Shown piece after piece: positions 49,130 to 59,850 of a stretch of DNA of 64,000 nucleotides. The DNA lies in contig NW_013657651.1 of the NCBI RefSeq assembly GCF_000142905.1, positions 1 to 64,000 of the forward strand. Reading direction: 5' to 3'. How positions within the stretch are numbered: the first letter of the stretch is position 1; each line of letters starts with the position of its first letter. This stretch comes from Thecamonas trahens ATCC 50062. Taxonomy: Eukaryota; Apusozoa; Apusomonadida; Apusomonadidae. A program made the translations under genes and the position numbers. The notes beneath the pieces are model-generated. The model saw only the letters and a program-made list of their open reading frames with translations, did no database searches and was not told the origin of the DNA.

Positions 49130-51937
49130 ATGGCACTGCTGTGTCCACGGTGCCCATGTGCGGTGTTTGAGGCCAACGTGTTTGTGCCTTCAAAGTGCCG
49201 CAATTGTGGCCACTCACACTCACACTCGGATGCCTCATCTCGGTCACCGCCGCTAACCACTGCTGCTCATCCTCCTTCATCACCATTGTCACCATTATCA
49301 GCAAGAAATGGTCGACATGATCTTCCTCTCAACAACTCGCAAGCTCTGCCATCGTCAACTGATGCTGACGCCCGTCGTGATGGTGGTGCCCGTCGTGATG
49401 GTGGTGATGGTGGTGATGATGGTGCTCGTGCTCATCCTCGTCAAGGTGATGGTGATTGCAGTGGATTGCATCCTGGTACGCTGGTACTCCCGGGCAAACT
49501 CGGCCAGGACTCAACCCGCCCACCGCCGACCCCAAACACGCCGCCTCCTTCAAGGACCATCTCAAAGCTCCGGGATCGGACGACTCCGACGTATTACCGA
49601 TCATCGGCCTCGCTGTACAATGCTCCGGCTGCACCTCTTGCTCGCGACTCGATGTATCAGGGTATGCCTCTCAAGGATCAGGAGCGCGATGCTCGCAACA
49701 GAGCTCTCACCAATGCGGTTGTGTCTGCAAGGGCAGAGGCCGCATCCGGCAAGACGGCTGCCGCCCGCCACGAGGGCTGGTCGGAGGCGGCTCTGCATGC
49801 CGCCATTGACGAGCGCCTCGCTGCGGCCATGGCCACCACTCAGGCTGTGCTCGAGGACCGCCTCGACGCCATCGTGGCCAAGCGCGTCGCCACCGCGGTC
49901 GAGTCCCGCCTCGCGGAGTTGGAGAGCCGCGTCCTCGCCCAGGTCAACGATCGGATCGCCGACGCTGTGGCTGCCAGTACCTCTGCGCTCGAGGCTCGCA
50001 TCTACGCGCTCGAGTCTACGTTGCCACAGCCTCGGCAAGCCCTCCTCGAGCCGCCGGCGCCAAGCCCGCGGTCACGGCGGACGTCAACAGCGTCGAGCGT
50101 GACGAGCGCAACGAGCGCAACGAGCGACTCATCTTTGGAATCTGGAACGCCGCTTGATGACGCCCGCCTCGCCGAGGCATCTGATGCTATCGAGGCCCGG
50201 GTCCTGGACGCTGTTTCCGAGCAGCTGAGCAGCTGCGACGTTGTCCGCCTGCAGTTCCGTGTCGAGGCGCTCGAGGCCCGAGTCCTGGACCTGCTGCACG
50301 AGCACAAGGCTGCGCTGGCGCCGGTCATGGCCGAGATGTTGCGGAACCAGAAGTTTGTGTCAGACGGAGATTTGTCGGGAATTGTGGTGACACCCGACGA
50401 CATCGACGACGACGAGCCCGAGGTTGATCCGTCGCTGGTGAGGCGGTCGGATGCGCTCCGCATCCCGAGCATGCAGCGGCTCAACAGCCGCCGGCGGTCG
50501 TCGTCGCTCTCATCAATGTATTTGAACAAGCTCAAGCGCCGACTCACCGCCCCAACCGCCAAGCCGTCATCGTCGCCGCGCCCGCCGCCGCCTTCGACGC
50601 CGCCACCACCGCGGGTCATCACACCGCAGACCCCGCCACCCGAGCTAGTCATCCACGACGACTCCAGCTCTAGCGACGGTTCCAGGAGCAGTGTAAGCAG
50701 CGGGCGCGACCGCGAGCCGGCGTCGGCGTCGGCGCAGTTGCTGGACACCCCGTCATCTGCGCGCACTCGTGCTTCGTCGGTCTCGGACGTCTCGCAGTCG
50801 CTGGTTCCGGGCGTCGACGTAGCAGCGTCGGACGGCAAGTGGGTGGCGGTCCGTCCCGTCCCGCGGCTCGATGTCGAGACTGTCGACCTCGGCGTGGCGT
50901 GGGACGAGTGTGACCTCGACTGGTACACCAAATACTTTAGCGGCAAGCCGACCGTCGAGTTTGTGGGCGAACACCCCAGCGAGGGTGTGGTCTCCGTCTC
51001 GATTGTCTCGTCGTTTGACGAGCACTCGGGCGAGCCCGAGTACAAGGCGGTTGTCCGCAAGAGCTCGGGCTTCTCCACGGCCACGCTTCCCAAAACCGCA
51101 GTCAAGATCTCGCGATTCAAGTCCAAACCCAAGGCGTCGAGCTTGCTCAAGGCTTTTGTGCCTGAGCTTGTCCGCGAGGCGCCGATGGTGTCGGTCAAGC
51201 CCAAGCTCGTTCAGCCGGAGCTGGTGTACATCGAGGAGCAGCTGCGGACAACAACGTACAAGTTTGGCGTTCTCCTCTGCAAGGAGGGCCAGTCCGACGA
51301 GGCCGACATGCTGACCAACGCAGGCGGTTCGGCCGACTTTGAGGAGTTCCTGGCCATGATGGGCGAGACCATTCCACTCGTGGGCCACACTGGGTACACC
51401 GGCGGGCTCGATACCCGACGCGGCGGAACCGGGAGCCACTCGATCTACACCCGGTGGAAGCAGTTTGAGATCATGTTCCACGTCTCGACCATGCTCCCGC
51501 TCGATGACTCGGACAGTCAGCAGCTGCAGCGCAAGCGCCACATCGGCAACGACGTCGTCCTCATTGTGTTTCTGGACGGCGAGCGCGACGACTTGGTCTA
51601 CCCGGCCCACGCCATGGCGTCGCACTTTACCCACCTCATCATTGCCGTCCAGAAGCACCAGGAAGCCTCGCGCATTGTCGGCGAGACCACATACCAGATA
51701 TCGGTCGCCTCGCATGCTCACGTCCCGCCCGAGTTTGAGTCGCGGCTCCCGGATCCTCCGCTCTTCCCACACTCGCCGCTCACGCGCGACTTTATCCTCT
51801 CGTACTGCGTCAACGGCGAGCGCGCCGCGCTCCTCTCGCAGGGCTTCAAGCCGGCCATGGACCGGACCCGCAAGGCCTACCTTGAAGCGCTCAAGGCGTA
51901 CGCCGAAGGCAACGGCCACTCGCTCGTGGTTCACTGA
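49130..51937 (+). CDS. Rap/Ran GTPase-activating protein with N-terminal Cys-rich motif
   Basis: The protein has 935 residues. The N-terminus CPRCPCAVFEANVFVPSKC followed by RNCGHSHSHSD is a compact zinc-binding-like motif. A disordered stretch, then coiled coil (~residues 185-330, ERLAAAMATTQAVLEDRL and similar) follow. The C-terminal ~330 residues are a RapGAP domain: FGVLLCKEGQSDEADML, GYTGGLDTRRGGTG, EIMFHVSTMLPLD, and the catalytic asparagine 'thumb' in RKRHIGNDVVLIVFLD. RapGAPs use this Asn instead of an arginine finger to turn off Rap-type small GTPases. The specific GTPase cannot be told. The start follows a C-run at 49092-49103. The stop overlaps the convergent ITPK stop. Confidence 0.92.
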   Translation: MALLCPRCPCAVFEANVFVPSKCRNCGHSHSHSDASSRSPPLTTAAHPPSSPLSPLSARNGRHDLPLNNSQALPSSTDADARRDGGARRDGGDGGDDGARAHPRQGDGDCSGLHPGTLVLPGKLGQDSTRPPPTPNTPPPSRTISKLRDRTTPTYYRSSASLYNAPAAPLARDSMYQGMPLKDQERDARNRALTNAVVSARAEAASGKTAAARHEGWSEAALHAAIDERLAAAMATTQAVLEDRLDAIVAKRVATAVESRLAELESRVLAQVNDRIADAVAASTSALEARIYALESTLPQPRQALLEPPAPSPRSRRTSTASSVTSATSATSDSSLESGTPLDDARLAEASDAIEARVLDAVSEQLSSCDVVRLQFRVEALEARVLDLLHEHKAALAPVMAEMLRNQKFVSDGDLSGIVVTPDDIDDDEPEVDPSLVRRSDALRIPSMQRLNSRRRSSSLSSMYLNKLKRRLTAPTAKPSSSPRPPPPSTPPPPRVITPQTPPPELVIHDDSSSSDGSRSSVSSGRDREPASASAQLLDTPSSARTRASSVSDVSQSLVPGVDVAASDGKWVAVRPVPRLDVETVDLGVAWDECDLDWYTKYFSGKPTVEFVGEHPSEGVVSVSIVSSFDEHSGEPEYKAVVRKSSGFSTATLPKTAVKISRFKSKPKASSLLKAFVPELVREAPMVSVKPKLVQPELVYIEEQLRTTTYKFGVLLCKEGQSDEADMLTNAGGSADFEEFLAMMGETIPLVGHTGYTGGLDTRRGGTGSHSIYTRWKQFEIMFHVSTMLPLDDSDSQQLQRKRHIGNDVVLIVFLDGERDDLVYPAHAMASHFTHLIIAVQKHQEASRIVGETTYQISVASHAHVPPEFESRLPDPPLFPHSPLTRDFILSYCVNGERAALLSQGFKPAMDRTRKAYLEALKAYAEGNGHSLVVH

Positions 51938-53147
51938 TCCACCAATCCGCCCGCAAGATCAAGGATGTCGTCGTAGAGCGTCGCTGCCGACGCGTACGAC
52001 GGAAAGAAGTTGATGTCCAACGCGTACAGCTGCCCAGAGTTAGTCTCGGTCACAAGGTCGACGCCGTAGAGGTCGAGCCCCAGAGCGGTCGAGAACGCGT
52101 CGACCAGCTGCGGCGCAACGGCAGCGACCGCTGCCGCGCCATCCAGGTCGACTGCATCCTGCGGCGCCAGTGGCGGCGGCAGCTCTTTGGCGGTAAATGC
52201 AAGAGCGAGGTCGGCGTTGGGTACTGTCGTGTCGTCGGCAAGGCTGCGGAGTGAGGGCTTACAGACCTGATCGACGCGCTTGCCCGAGACATAGAGCTTG
52301 TGCACCACACCGGGGTGGTCGATGTGGGACTGGAGGATGACATGTGGCGCGCACGAGTCGCAGAGGGTAGCCACCAGCACCCCGTCGCTGTCAGTGACGG
52401 GATGTGGCGCCGGCGCGGCGCAGACGGCGGCGCAGTACGAGGCGACGAAGCGGACGAGGCATGGCGCGAGCAGCTCTGGCGACGGCACAAAAAGGAACGA
52501 TGCGAAATCTTGGACGCCGATGCCGCACGGGCCTTGACAATGATCGGCCAGCTGAGTCCGGCCGTGTCGATTACATCGTCATCACCCTCAAGCAGCGCGC
52601 GGAGTCGTACCGCGTCGAGAACCAGCGGCACGGACGGCGGGACTGCCACGCCGAGCGGAGCCAGTGCAGATTGAAAGAGGTCCAGTGTGAGGAGGCGATC
52701 AACTACGGCGACCAGCGGGTGCAGTGGCTGCAAAAGCCAGACGCGAGCTCTGGGGCCGAGATCTTCCACCGCACGCATGGCCTCCAGCACGAGCGCGTCC
52801 TGAGCGGTGCACGCGCACCGAGCCTGTCTCGGCGTCTCGAGGCCAAATGTGACACCAGTAAAGACATCGGTCATCTTGTGGACGATGACCACAGGCGTAT
52901 CATGCGCCAGCTGAGAAAGATCATCCCCCACGTGTTCATCACATGGAGGAAGCTCCGGAATCGATTCCTCGCCGCATCGAGCCACCACCGCCCGAAGCAA
53001 GCTCCCGGCGCAGACGCTCGCCACCGACCACGAGCGGGCATGGGCAGCAGCGGTGACGGCGGAGAGGTCAAGAGAGGTGCGCTTCTTGGAAGAGAGAAGG
53101 ATTGCAAGGGTCCGGTGGGCGCATGCCGGTGGTGGTGGGGCGGACAT
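51931..53147 (-). CDS. ITPK1: Inositol-tetrakisphosphate 1-kinase (ITPK1-like), one frame break
   Basis: This is an ATP-grasp kinase that phosphorylates inositol polyphosphates. From ATG 53147 (MSAPPPPACAHRTLAILL) the family order is followed: LSSKKRTSLDLSAV, VVIVHKMTDV, LQPLHPLVAVVDRL, PPSVPLVLD and WPIIVK. After a frame change come VQDFASFLFVPSPELLAPC, VILQSHIDHPGVVHKLYV, KRVDQVCKPSLRSL, and the metal site GVDLVTETNSGQLYALDINFF. The jump falls within AAG-GCC-CGT at about 52528-52535. If one G is missing there, the frame continues, and the corrected CDS is exactly 406 codons. All catalytic regions are present. Its stop TGA (51931-51933) overlaps the RapGAP stop (51935-51937) on the other strand. 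Confidence 0.87.
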
Positions 53148-53197
53148 GGTGGTGGGCGGCGGTGGCGGTGGTGGTGGCGGTGGCGGTGAGTTGAGTG

Positions 53198-53234
<37 letters not shown>

Positions 53235-53502
53235 GAGGGGGGGGAGGGGAGGGAGGGGAGAAACTGGTGATGGTGAGAGAGCTCGATGGCATCGGATGAT
53301 GAGTTTGCCCATCCCGATCCGCCCACCCACCGGCTGGCCGACCTGTCGACCCACTGCCTGTCACCCCTCCGGCCTCCTTGCCTCCCTCCCCCCCACACAC
53401 ACGCACACACACACAGACACACCACTCCCCCCACCCCCACCACTCACCACTCACCCCCACCACACACACACACACACTACGGGAGAGAAGGGAATCACCG
53501 CC
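53148..53502. promoter_or_regulatory. Divergent promoter between ITPK1 and DHHC genes
   Basis: This 355 bp spacer has mirrored composition: GGT/GGC and (GA)n (53200-53228) on the ITPK side, which is C- and TC-rich on that gene's sense strand, and CACACA/CCCC on the DHHC side up to 53478. Confidence 0.5.
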
Positions 53503-53560
53503 ATGTCCTCGTCAGAGTCGTCATCAGCAAGCTCAATCTCGCCGTCAGACTCGGGCTCCA

Positions 53561-53614
<54 letters not shown>

Positions 53615-54783
53615 TCGTGGGCTTGGGCGGGGAGGATGTGGAGTACGGCGTGCTGGAGTCCGAGGTGGTGGGCGTGATGGCGGAGGAGGCTGTGAAGGTG
53701 TATCATCCGACGAATTCGACCTTTCCGTGCGGGCAATCAGGGTGTCGGCCAAAGACTCTGTCATGTGTCTCGGGCAAGCAAGACGGTGTCATCTGGGGCA
53801 CCGTCCTCCTCATCACCATCCCGACCCTGGCGGTAGCTGTTGGTCCGATCCCGGCCTTGATGGTGCTACTGCCGGCCTTGGGCTACTTTGGAGCCGTCGT
53901 CCTAGTCTACGGCTATCTGCTGACAATGGCGGCGCTGATCGCCACCGCATGTACCGACCCGGGCATTCTTCCGCGGTCGCGCAGGCCGGCCGAGGTGGGC
54001 ACGGGTATGGGTCACGCCCGCCTCAAGATCGTGGGTGCTGCTCGCGAGGGCGAGACTCCGCTGCACCATAACATGACTTGGTGCCGGTCGTGCAGCGCGT
54101 ACCGACCGCCACGGGCTTCGCATTGCTCGCAGTGCAACAACTGCGTCGCCAAGTTTGACCACCACTGCCCATGGGTCGGCAATTGCGTCGGCGAGCGCAA
54201 CTACAAGTTCTTTGTCACTTTTGTCACCTTAGTCGTCATCATGGCCGGCCTCGTCATGCTTCCGCTGGCCATCGCCGGTATTCTGGTTGTTGCCAGCGCC
54301 AGCGAGGCCGATCTGGACAAGCTCTGGCTGGTGCCGGGTGTCGTCTACGGCACGTCCGCAATCTCAGCCTTTATCATCGTCATGGGCTTCTTCCCGGTCC
54401 TCGGCCTCTGCTGCTACCACCGAGCGCTCATTTGCCGCAACGAGACGACGAACGAGAGCATCAAGGCCACGTTCTTCCGCACCAATCCGTACCGCGCCTC
54501 GCGGACTGCCAACGTCCTCCGCACGCTCTGTATCCATCGCCCGGCCGCGATCCCGTTCCACGACATTGTCGATCTCGAGGCACAGGACCTTGCCGCTGTG
54601 GCTCATCACTCGGACATGACCGTCGTCAATCCCAAGGCTGTCCACTCCTCAGCCTCGCACTCGGACCCCTCGCCACGGACCCGTGCCCCACGCGCCGCCG
54701 GCAAGTCCCGACCCCGCCCCCGCTCGCGATCCCGCTCTCGCTCACAATCGCGCCCACGCCGCTCCAAGCGGCAACGCAGGTAG
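53503..54783 (+). CDS. DHHC palmitoyltransferase
   Basis: The protein has 426 residues. The N-terminus is a Ser/Gly repeat (GSGSGSGS, from a ggctcg hexamer at 53550-53613). Two membrane helices (VIWGTVLLITIPTLAVAV; GYFGAVVLVYGYLLTMAALI) lead to TDPGILP. The zinc-binding cysteine-rich domain follows: CRSCSAYRPPRASHCSQCN, then DHHCPWVGNCVGERNYKFF. Two more helices follow. The DHHC cysteine is the acyl-enzyme nucleophile for protein S-palmitoylation in Golgi/plasma membranes. A TTNE motif (NETTNESIK) after the last helix is typical of DHHC enzymes. The C-terminus is Arg/Ser-rich. Layout is closest to the ZDHHC9/14/18 group. The start follows a long CACACA leader. Confidence 0.93.
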
Positions 54784-55045
54784 CACCCACCTCGCTGACA
54801 TGTTTGTGTGTGTGTGTGCAGCCAGGGCTTGGCGACAATGTCTTGTATCGCAGCAGGGAAACAACCAATGTGTAGCCTTTACCCCGCCCTTACTCCCCAA
54901 CTACCTACCGCAGCGACATGGTTGCCGCCATCCACCACCTTGATCCCCCCCGCCGCCCCACCCCCCCCCCCCCCCCCCCGCCCCCCCCTGGCGCTGGTCT
55001 CTCTGGGCGAGGGGGGAGGGGGCGTCGGCCACCTGTCGCCCGACC
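54784..55045. promoter_or_regulatory. Spacer with C-run upstream of the TBC gene
   Basis: The spacer between two plus-strand genes contains a long C-rich run (54947-54990) about 55-100 bp before the next start codon. Confidence 0.5.
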
Positions 55046-58000
55046 ATGAGTCATGGCGGAGGCAACGAGAGAGTACCGAGCAAAGGTGGTGACCACGGGA
55101 CATATGTGGAGACTGAGCATGGACATGTTCTTCCCCGTGGAGGAGAGGATGGTGTCGGGCAAGAGGGGGGCGGCACCGGTGGTAAGGGGGTGAGGGAGGG
55201 TGGGGGTGAGGGCTCGGGCATGGGGGGCCTGGACACGGACACGGGCACGGGTATGGGGATCCTGGACACGGACATGGGCACGGGTATGGGGATCCTGGAC
55301 ACGGACACGGGTACGGGCATGGGGGTTCTAGACACGGACATGGGCACGGGTATGGGGATCCTGGACACGGACACGGGTACGGGCATGGGGGTTCTAGACA
55401 CGGACATGGGCACGGGCACGGGGGTCCTGGACACGGACACGGGCGTCGCCACAGCCGGAGAACGCACCATCGCCACAGCTGGGGAACCGACCAGCGATAC
55501 GATCGATCATCCCACCTGGGCCTGGAACTACGGCTTTGTCATCCCGCCGCCGCCATCAAGCCTCGGCTCTGAGCCGTCGTTCCTCGCCGACATCGCGGCG
55601 TACACTCGGGCCTCAACAGCCCGGTCGCGTGCGGCGCAGGCCTCGCCATCAGTCGCCGCACGCGCCAAGGCTGGCTTTCCACGCGAAATGCGTCCGACTG
55701 TGTGGCGTGCGTTCATCGGGACAAATCCGTCCCATGACTACGCTGCTCTCACAGAGGCAGTCGCCTCTGGCTCTCTCGGTGAGCTGACCAGCACCACCGC
55801 TTCCACACTGGAAGAGCTTGAAGACCAGATCGCCAAGGACTCGACGCGAACCTTTCCGGGCCATCCACTCTTCACGCCGCTCGACCCCAACGCGCCGCCG
55901 TCAGCTGCGCAAATCCCGTACCTCACCGCTATGCGCCGCGTTCTCCTCATCTTTGCCGCCACCCATCCGGCCATCGGCTACTGCCAGGGCCTCAACTACA
56001 TCGCCGCCGCTCTGCTGAGCTTTGCCACCACCGGCACACCAGACGTTTCGCTCGAGGCCGAGACCCTCACATACGACCTCCTCTGTGCCCTCCTTCCTTC
56101 GCTGCCCGACTACCACGGCCACAACCTACTCGGCTTTCAGGTCGATGTCTGCGTACTCCGCCGCCTCCTCGCCCTCCGCGCCCGCGGCTTCACGCCAAGC
56201 TCGCCGAGCACGATCTGCCGCTCGACATGGTAGTCACGCCATGGCTCATCACGCTCTTCACCTCGGTCCTCCCGCTTGAGACCACCGCTCGCATGCTCGA
56301 CTGCTTCATCTGCATCACTCCGCTCGTTGTCCTCAAGACCGCGCTTGCTCTGTTCCTTGTCCTCTCGCCCGCGCTTCTCGCCGCTTCTTCGCGCGCCGAG
56401 CTCATGGAGCTCCTCCGCCGGGGGCCCGAGTCTTGGTACGATGCCGACGAGCTCATCGCCACCGTTTTCTCGCCCGTCTGCGAGCTTGACCGCTCCAAGC
56501 TGGAGCACTTTCGCGACCTTGCCCGCGCTTCCATCGTCGACGACCCCAACTTTGTGTTTGGCTCCGCAGAGCCCAGCGCGGCGCCGCACGCCGGCCCGCG
56601 CGGCTCGCGCATCGCCGCCGTACGCCGCGCTGTCGAGGGTCTTGTGGCAGAAGCCGCTCTCGCCTCGGAGATCACCGACGCCTCGCCCTCGCTGCTGGAG
56701 TTCTGCCAGGCCTTCGAGGCCGTCATGCGCCACGGCTTCAAAGACCGCAGCGGCGGCCTCTTCTCCCGCACCCCGCGCGAGTTTTGGGAGTACGTCGAAA
56801 AGGTCCGCAAGTACCATCCTCACGCGGCGCCCACCATCAAGTCCATCGCCGCCATGTCCGAGCTCCGCTCCCCGCTCGGTCGTGCCCGGGCCTGGATCCG
56901 CGCCGCGCTCGTCGAGGCCCGCCTGGAAGAGTATCTTGTCGCCCTTCTCAACCACACCAACCTGACCAAGGAGTGGTATGCTGATCACGCCGTTCTCCGC
57001 TCCCATGTCGACGTGCTTGCGCTCCTCGCCCAGCTTGCTCGCCTCTCCTCCATCAACTTTGCACTCTGTGCCCGCGACGTCGACCTCGACTCCTCGTGGC
57101 GGCCGCTCTCCGGCGTCAACGCCACGCCGGCTCCTGCTCGTGCCGCCGCCCTCGGCTCCGACGCTGTGGGCCTCCTGCCCGACCCCGAATCTCGCGCTCC
57201 ACACCGCTGCCCGCTCTGTGGTGACCGCTACGCGCAGCCCAAGATGCTTGACTGCCTTCACTCGTTCTGCGCACTTTGCCTCATCAGCCTCGTCGCTGCC
57301 AGCGTCCGTGCCGGCTCTCCTGCGTCGGTCGCCTGCCCCGAGTGCTCGGTCCATACCGCGCTCGCCACTTCCCATCCGCTGCCCAAAGCCGAGCTTGCCG
57401 CTGCCCTGCACGCCCTTCTGTTACCCGGGCCGCATCGCGCCGCCCTTGCCGCCGCGTCCGCCGCCCAACAGCACCCGGAAACATCGCCGGCCCGCAAGCA
57501 CCCGCGCACGCCAGAGCCGACCCAGCCTGAGCCAGCAGAACCGAGCGATGCCGATGGGCTCAGCTTTGATATGCGCGGTGAGCTTGTCGAGTCGCCTGCC
57601 CGCCAGAACCTCCGGATCCATCTCCTCATGGGTGATCACGTCGATGACGCCACTTTGCTCGCAGCCTCGGCCGTCCTCCTCCTCCCCACAAACGTTGTGC
57701 TTGAGCGCGACGTGGTCGGACTCTGCTCGCAGTGCGACGAGTGGCCCGGCACGTGCTCGTGCAAGGTCTGCGGCGTCCGTCTCTGCAAGCTCCACGCCCG
57801 CGTCCACCACAAGATTACCCTCCTCTCTCACCGAGTCTTGCCGTCGCTCCCGCCACCGCCGCTCCCGCCGCTCTGTCCCATCCATCCCGAGTACCCGCTC
57901 GCTTTGCAGTGCATGCCGTGTGCTAAAGCGCTCTGCGGCGCGTGTGTCGAGAGCGGCCGCCATGCCGCGCATCACACGTTGCCGCTCACGGTGCACGGAG

Positions 58001-58530
58001 CCAACGCCCGCAACGAGCTCACTGCTGCCGCAGCTCACATCGCCGCCACCCGCACCGCCATCGTACCGCACATGCCCTTCGCCGCCAGAGAAGCCCGGGC
58101 TCTCGCCGACGCCCGGTCGTCGGTCACGGCCGCCTTTGCGACTCTCCGCGCAGCCGTCGACGCCGCAGAAGCCCGCTGCTTAGCCTCGCTCGAGACAGCC
58201 GAGCTCGACGGCGTCGCCGCGCGGGCGTCGCGTGGCGTTCCTGCTCTCCGCTACAACATGCTTGCGCGCGCCCTGCCGCTCCTGGACCACGCGCAAGTAA
58301 CCGTCGATGCTACCATCGCCTCTGCCACGGACACCGAGCTTGGCCTTCTCGAGCCTGTGCTCACTCGGCACTTGGCGACGCTTCCGGCTGGCGGCATAGA
58401 CCTTGACGCAGCAACGTCGTCACCAGAGGCAGAGGCTGCTCGCTGTAACGCCCGCGACCGGCTCGTCGCCGCCGCCACGGCGCTCGATGTCTCCGACATG
58501 GTCGCCCAGCTCGCCGCGCTAAACCTGTAG
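55046..58530 (+). CDS. TBC (Rab-GAP) domain fused to RING and two B-boxes, one frame break
   Basis: The N-terminus is a Gly/Asp/Thr repeat (LDTDTGTGMGIL unit, 36 bp period, 55229-55440). The TBC domain follows: GFPREMRPTVWRAFIGT, the arginine-finger motif IAKDSTRTFPGH, the glutamine-finger motif IGYCQGLNYIAA and LPDYHGHNLLGFQVDV. At about 56165-56185 the frame slips by one base. The TBC continues in the new frame with HAKLAEHDLPLDMVVTPWL and FTSVLPLETTARMLDCF, so the two frames are one gene (1162 codons after adding a base). Downstream is a RING (CPLCGDRYAQPKMLDCLHSFC ending CPEC), then two B-box-like fingers (CSQCDEWPGTCSC...CKLH; CPIHPEYPLALQCMPC), then helices. The RING-B-box-helix order is TRIM-like. 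Predicted role is a Rab GAP with ubiquitin-ligase activity. The Zn ligands appear intact. Confidence 0.85.
55229..55440. repeat. 36 bp coding minisatellite
   Basis: Direct repeats of ctggacacggacacggg-type units encode LDTDTGTGMGI variants in the N-terminus of the TBC-RING protein. Confidence 0.85.
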
Positions 58531-58575
58531 CTGGTGTTGCGATCTTGTTCATTTGGGACGAGTGGACCGCCAAAC

Positions 58576-59850
58576 CTAGTTGGCGAGGGTGCGCGGGACA
58601 AAGACCGGGGCCTGAGCCGAGAGTGGTGAGCCTCTGGCCGGGAGCGCTTCGTCCGCACGCGTGGGCGTGGTCGGCGTCAAAGGGTACGAGGCTTGCGCTG
58701 GCTTGGCATGCGGTGGGAGAGCCTGCGCGTTCTCGTTAGCTGAGAGCCGGGCCGACGATGACGTAGACGCCGCCGTCATTGGCGCCGGAGCGGGATGGGT
58801 GTAGTACATCGCCGGCGTCGCCGGGTGCGCGGCGTACATCGCCTGCGGCGGCGGGACCGGCGCGTAGTACGGCTCGTACGGCACATACGTAGGATAGCCT
58901 TGTCCTGGCCCGGCGCCGGCCACCGGATACGGGTAGCCAGTCCAGCCTTGGCCATGGTGCCACGCCACAGCGGTAAACTGTGGGAGGTCACCATCGGGAG
59001 CGTGGTATCCGTTTGCGCCCAGTAGTGCCTGGCCCTGTGGCGCGTTGCCATCGCTGATGGCAACCGAGAGAGCAGCCGGCGAGCCGGTGTCGTCACACGC
59101 GTCAGAGTCGCCGTGAAGCTGCTGCTCACGCAGCCGCTGCTGCTGACGCTCGTAGGCAAGCTTGCGCTGGTAGGCACGCGAGTGGATGCGCGAGCGTGAC
59201 TTGACCTTTTCCGAGAACCGCTCATCGGCGAGCAGCCGCAGGTGCGAGGTCGAGTCCTTGGGCTGGATGCGGTCGGTTGGATGAATAAAGTGGCAGCGCT
59301 TGCCGTATGGGCACCAGCCCGACGCGTGGTACAGGGCGCAGAGCTTGGTCTTGTACTCTTTGGGCACTCGCGGCGGCGGCTCGCGGAGCTCGCTCTCGCC
59401 GTGCGCAAACGAGCACTCTTCGCCATACGGACACGACTCGGGGTTGTTCATCCACTTGATACAGAGCGCCGTCTTGAACAGCTCTTGCGGCGAGATCTTG
59501 AGGCCCTTGAGTGACGATGGCGAGACATAGTTGCCCTTGCCGCCCTTCCCGCTCCGCTTCCGTCCACCCCGCCGCCGCCCACGCCCACCCGATCCGGGCG
59601 ACTTTGATCCGCCTCCCGTCGACGACGGCGACGAACCCGTCGTCTCATCAGACTGGGGCGATTTGGCCTCTCCCGCCTTGGCCTCGCCTGCCTTGGCCTC
59701 GCCCGCCTTGGCCTCGCCCGCCTTGGCCTCGCCCGCCTTGGCCTCGCCCGCCTTGGCGACGCCTCCGCCAGCTTGGCCGAGGCCGGCCTTGGCAGCGGCG
59801 GCACCTCCGGCTACGTTCTGTGTCACCACGGTATCGTCCTGGGTAGCCAT
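58576..59850 (-). CDS. Tandem CCCH zinc-finger protein (TTP/ZFP36-like)
   Basis: ATG 59850 (MATQDDTVV). An (AKAGE)n repeat (15 bp unit, ~59668-59755) precedes two CCCH fingers. Finger 1 is CIKWMNNPESCPYGEECSFAH, with a C-x9-C-x5-C-x3-H spacing. Finger 2 is CALYHASGWCPYGKRCHFIH, with the classic C-x8-C-x5-C-x3-H. Lead-ins FKTALC and YKTKLC match the (R/K)YKTEL motif of TTP-family fingers, which bind AU-rich mRNA 3' ends and recruit deadenylases. The one-residue-longer first finger departs from the family. The C-terminus is Pro/Tyr/Ala-rich and disordered. mRNA decay control is the expected function. The gene is convergent with the TBC gene, 45 bp apart. Confidence 0.88.
   Translation of the reverse strand: MATQDDTVVTQNVAGGAAAAKAGLGQAGGGVAKAGEAKAGEAKAGEAKAGEAKAGEAKAGEAKSPQSDETTGSSPSSTGGGSKSPGSGGRGRRRGGRKRSGKGGKGNYVSPSSLKGLKISPQELFKTALCIKWMNNPESCPYGEECSFAHGESELREPPPRVPKEYKTKLCALYHASGWCPYGKRCHFIHPTDRIQPKDSTSHLRLLADERFSEKVKSRSRIHSRAYQRKLAYERQQQRLREQQLHGDSDACDDTGSPAALSVAISDGNAPQGQALLGANGYHAPDGDLPQFTAVAWHHGQGWTGYPYPVAGAGPGQGYPTYVPYEPYYAPVPPPQAMYAAHPATPAMYYTHPAPAPMTAASTSSSARLSANENAQALPPHAKPAQASYPLTPTTPTRADEALPARGSPLSAQAPVFVPRTLAN

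Noticed and set aside
56165-56185. Tiny introns explaining the frame breaks
   Set aside because: At the breaks I examined no GT...AG pair of plausible length restored phase; adding one base does so in every case.
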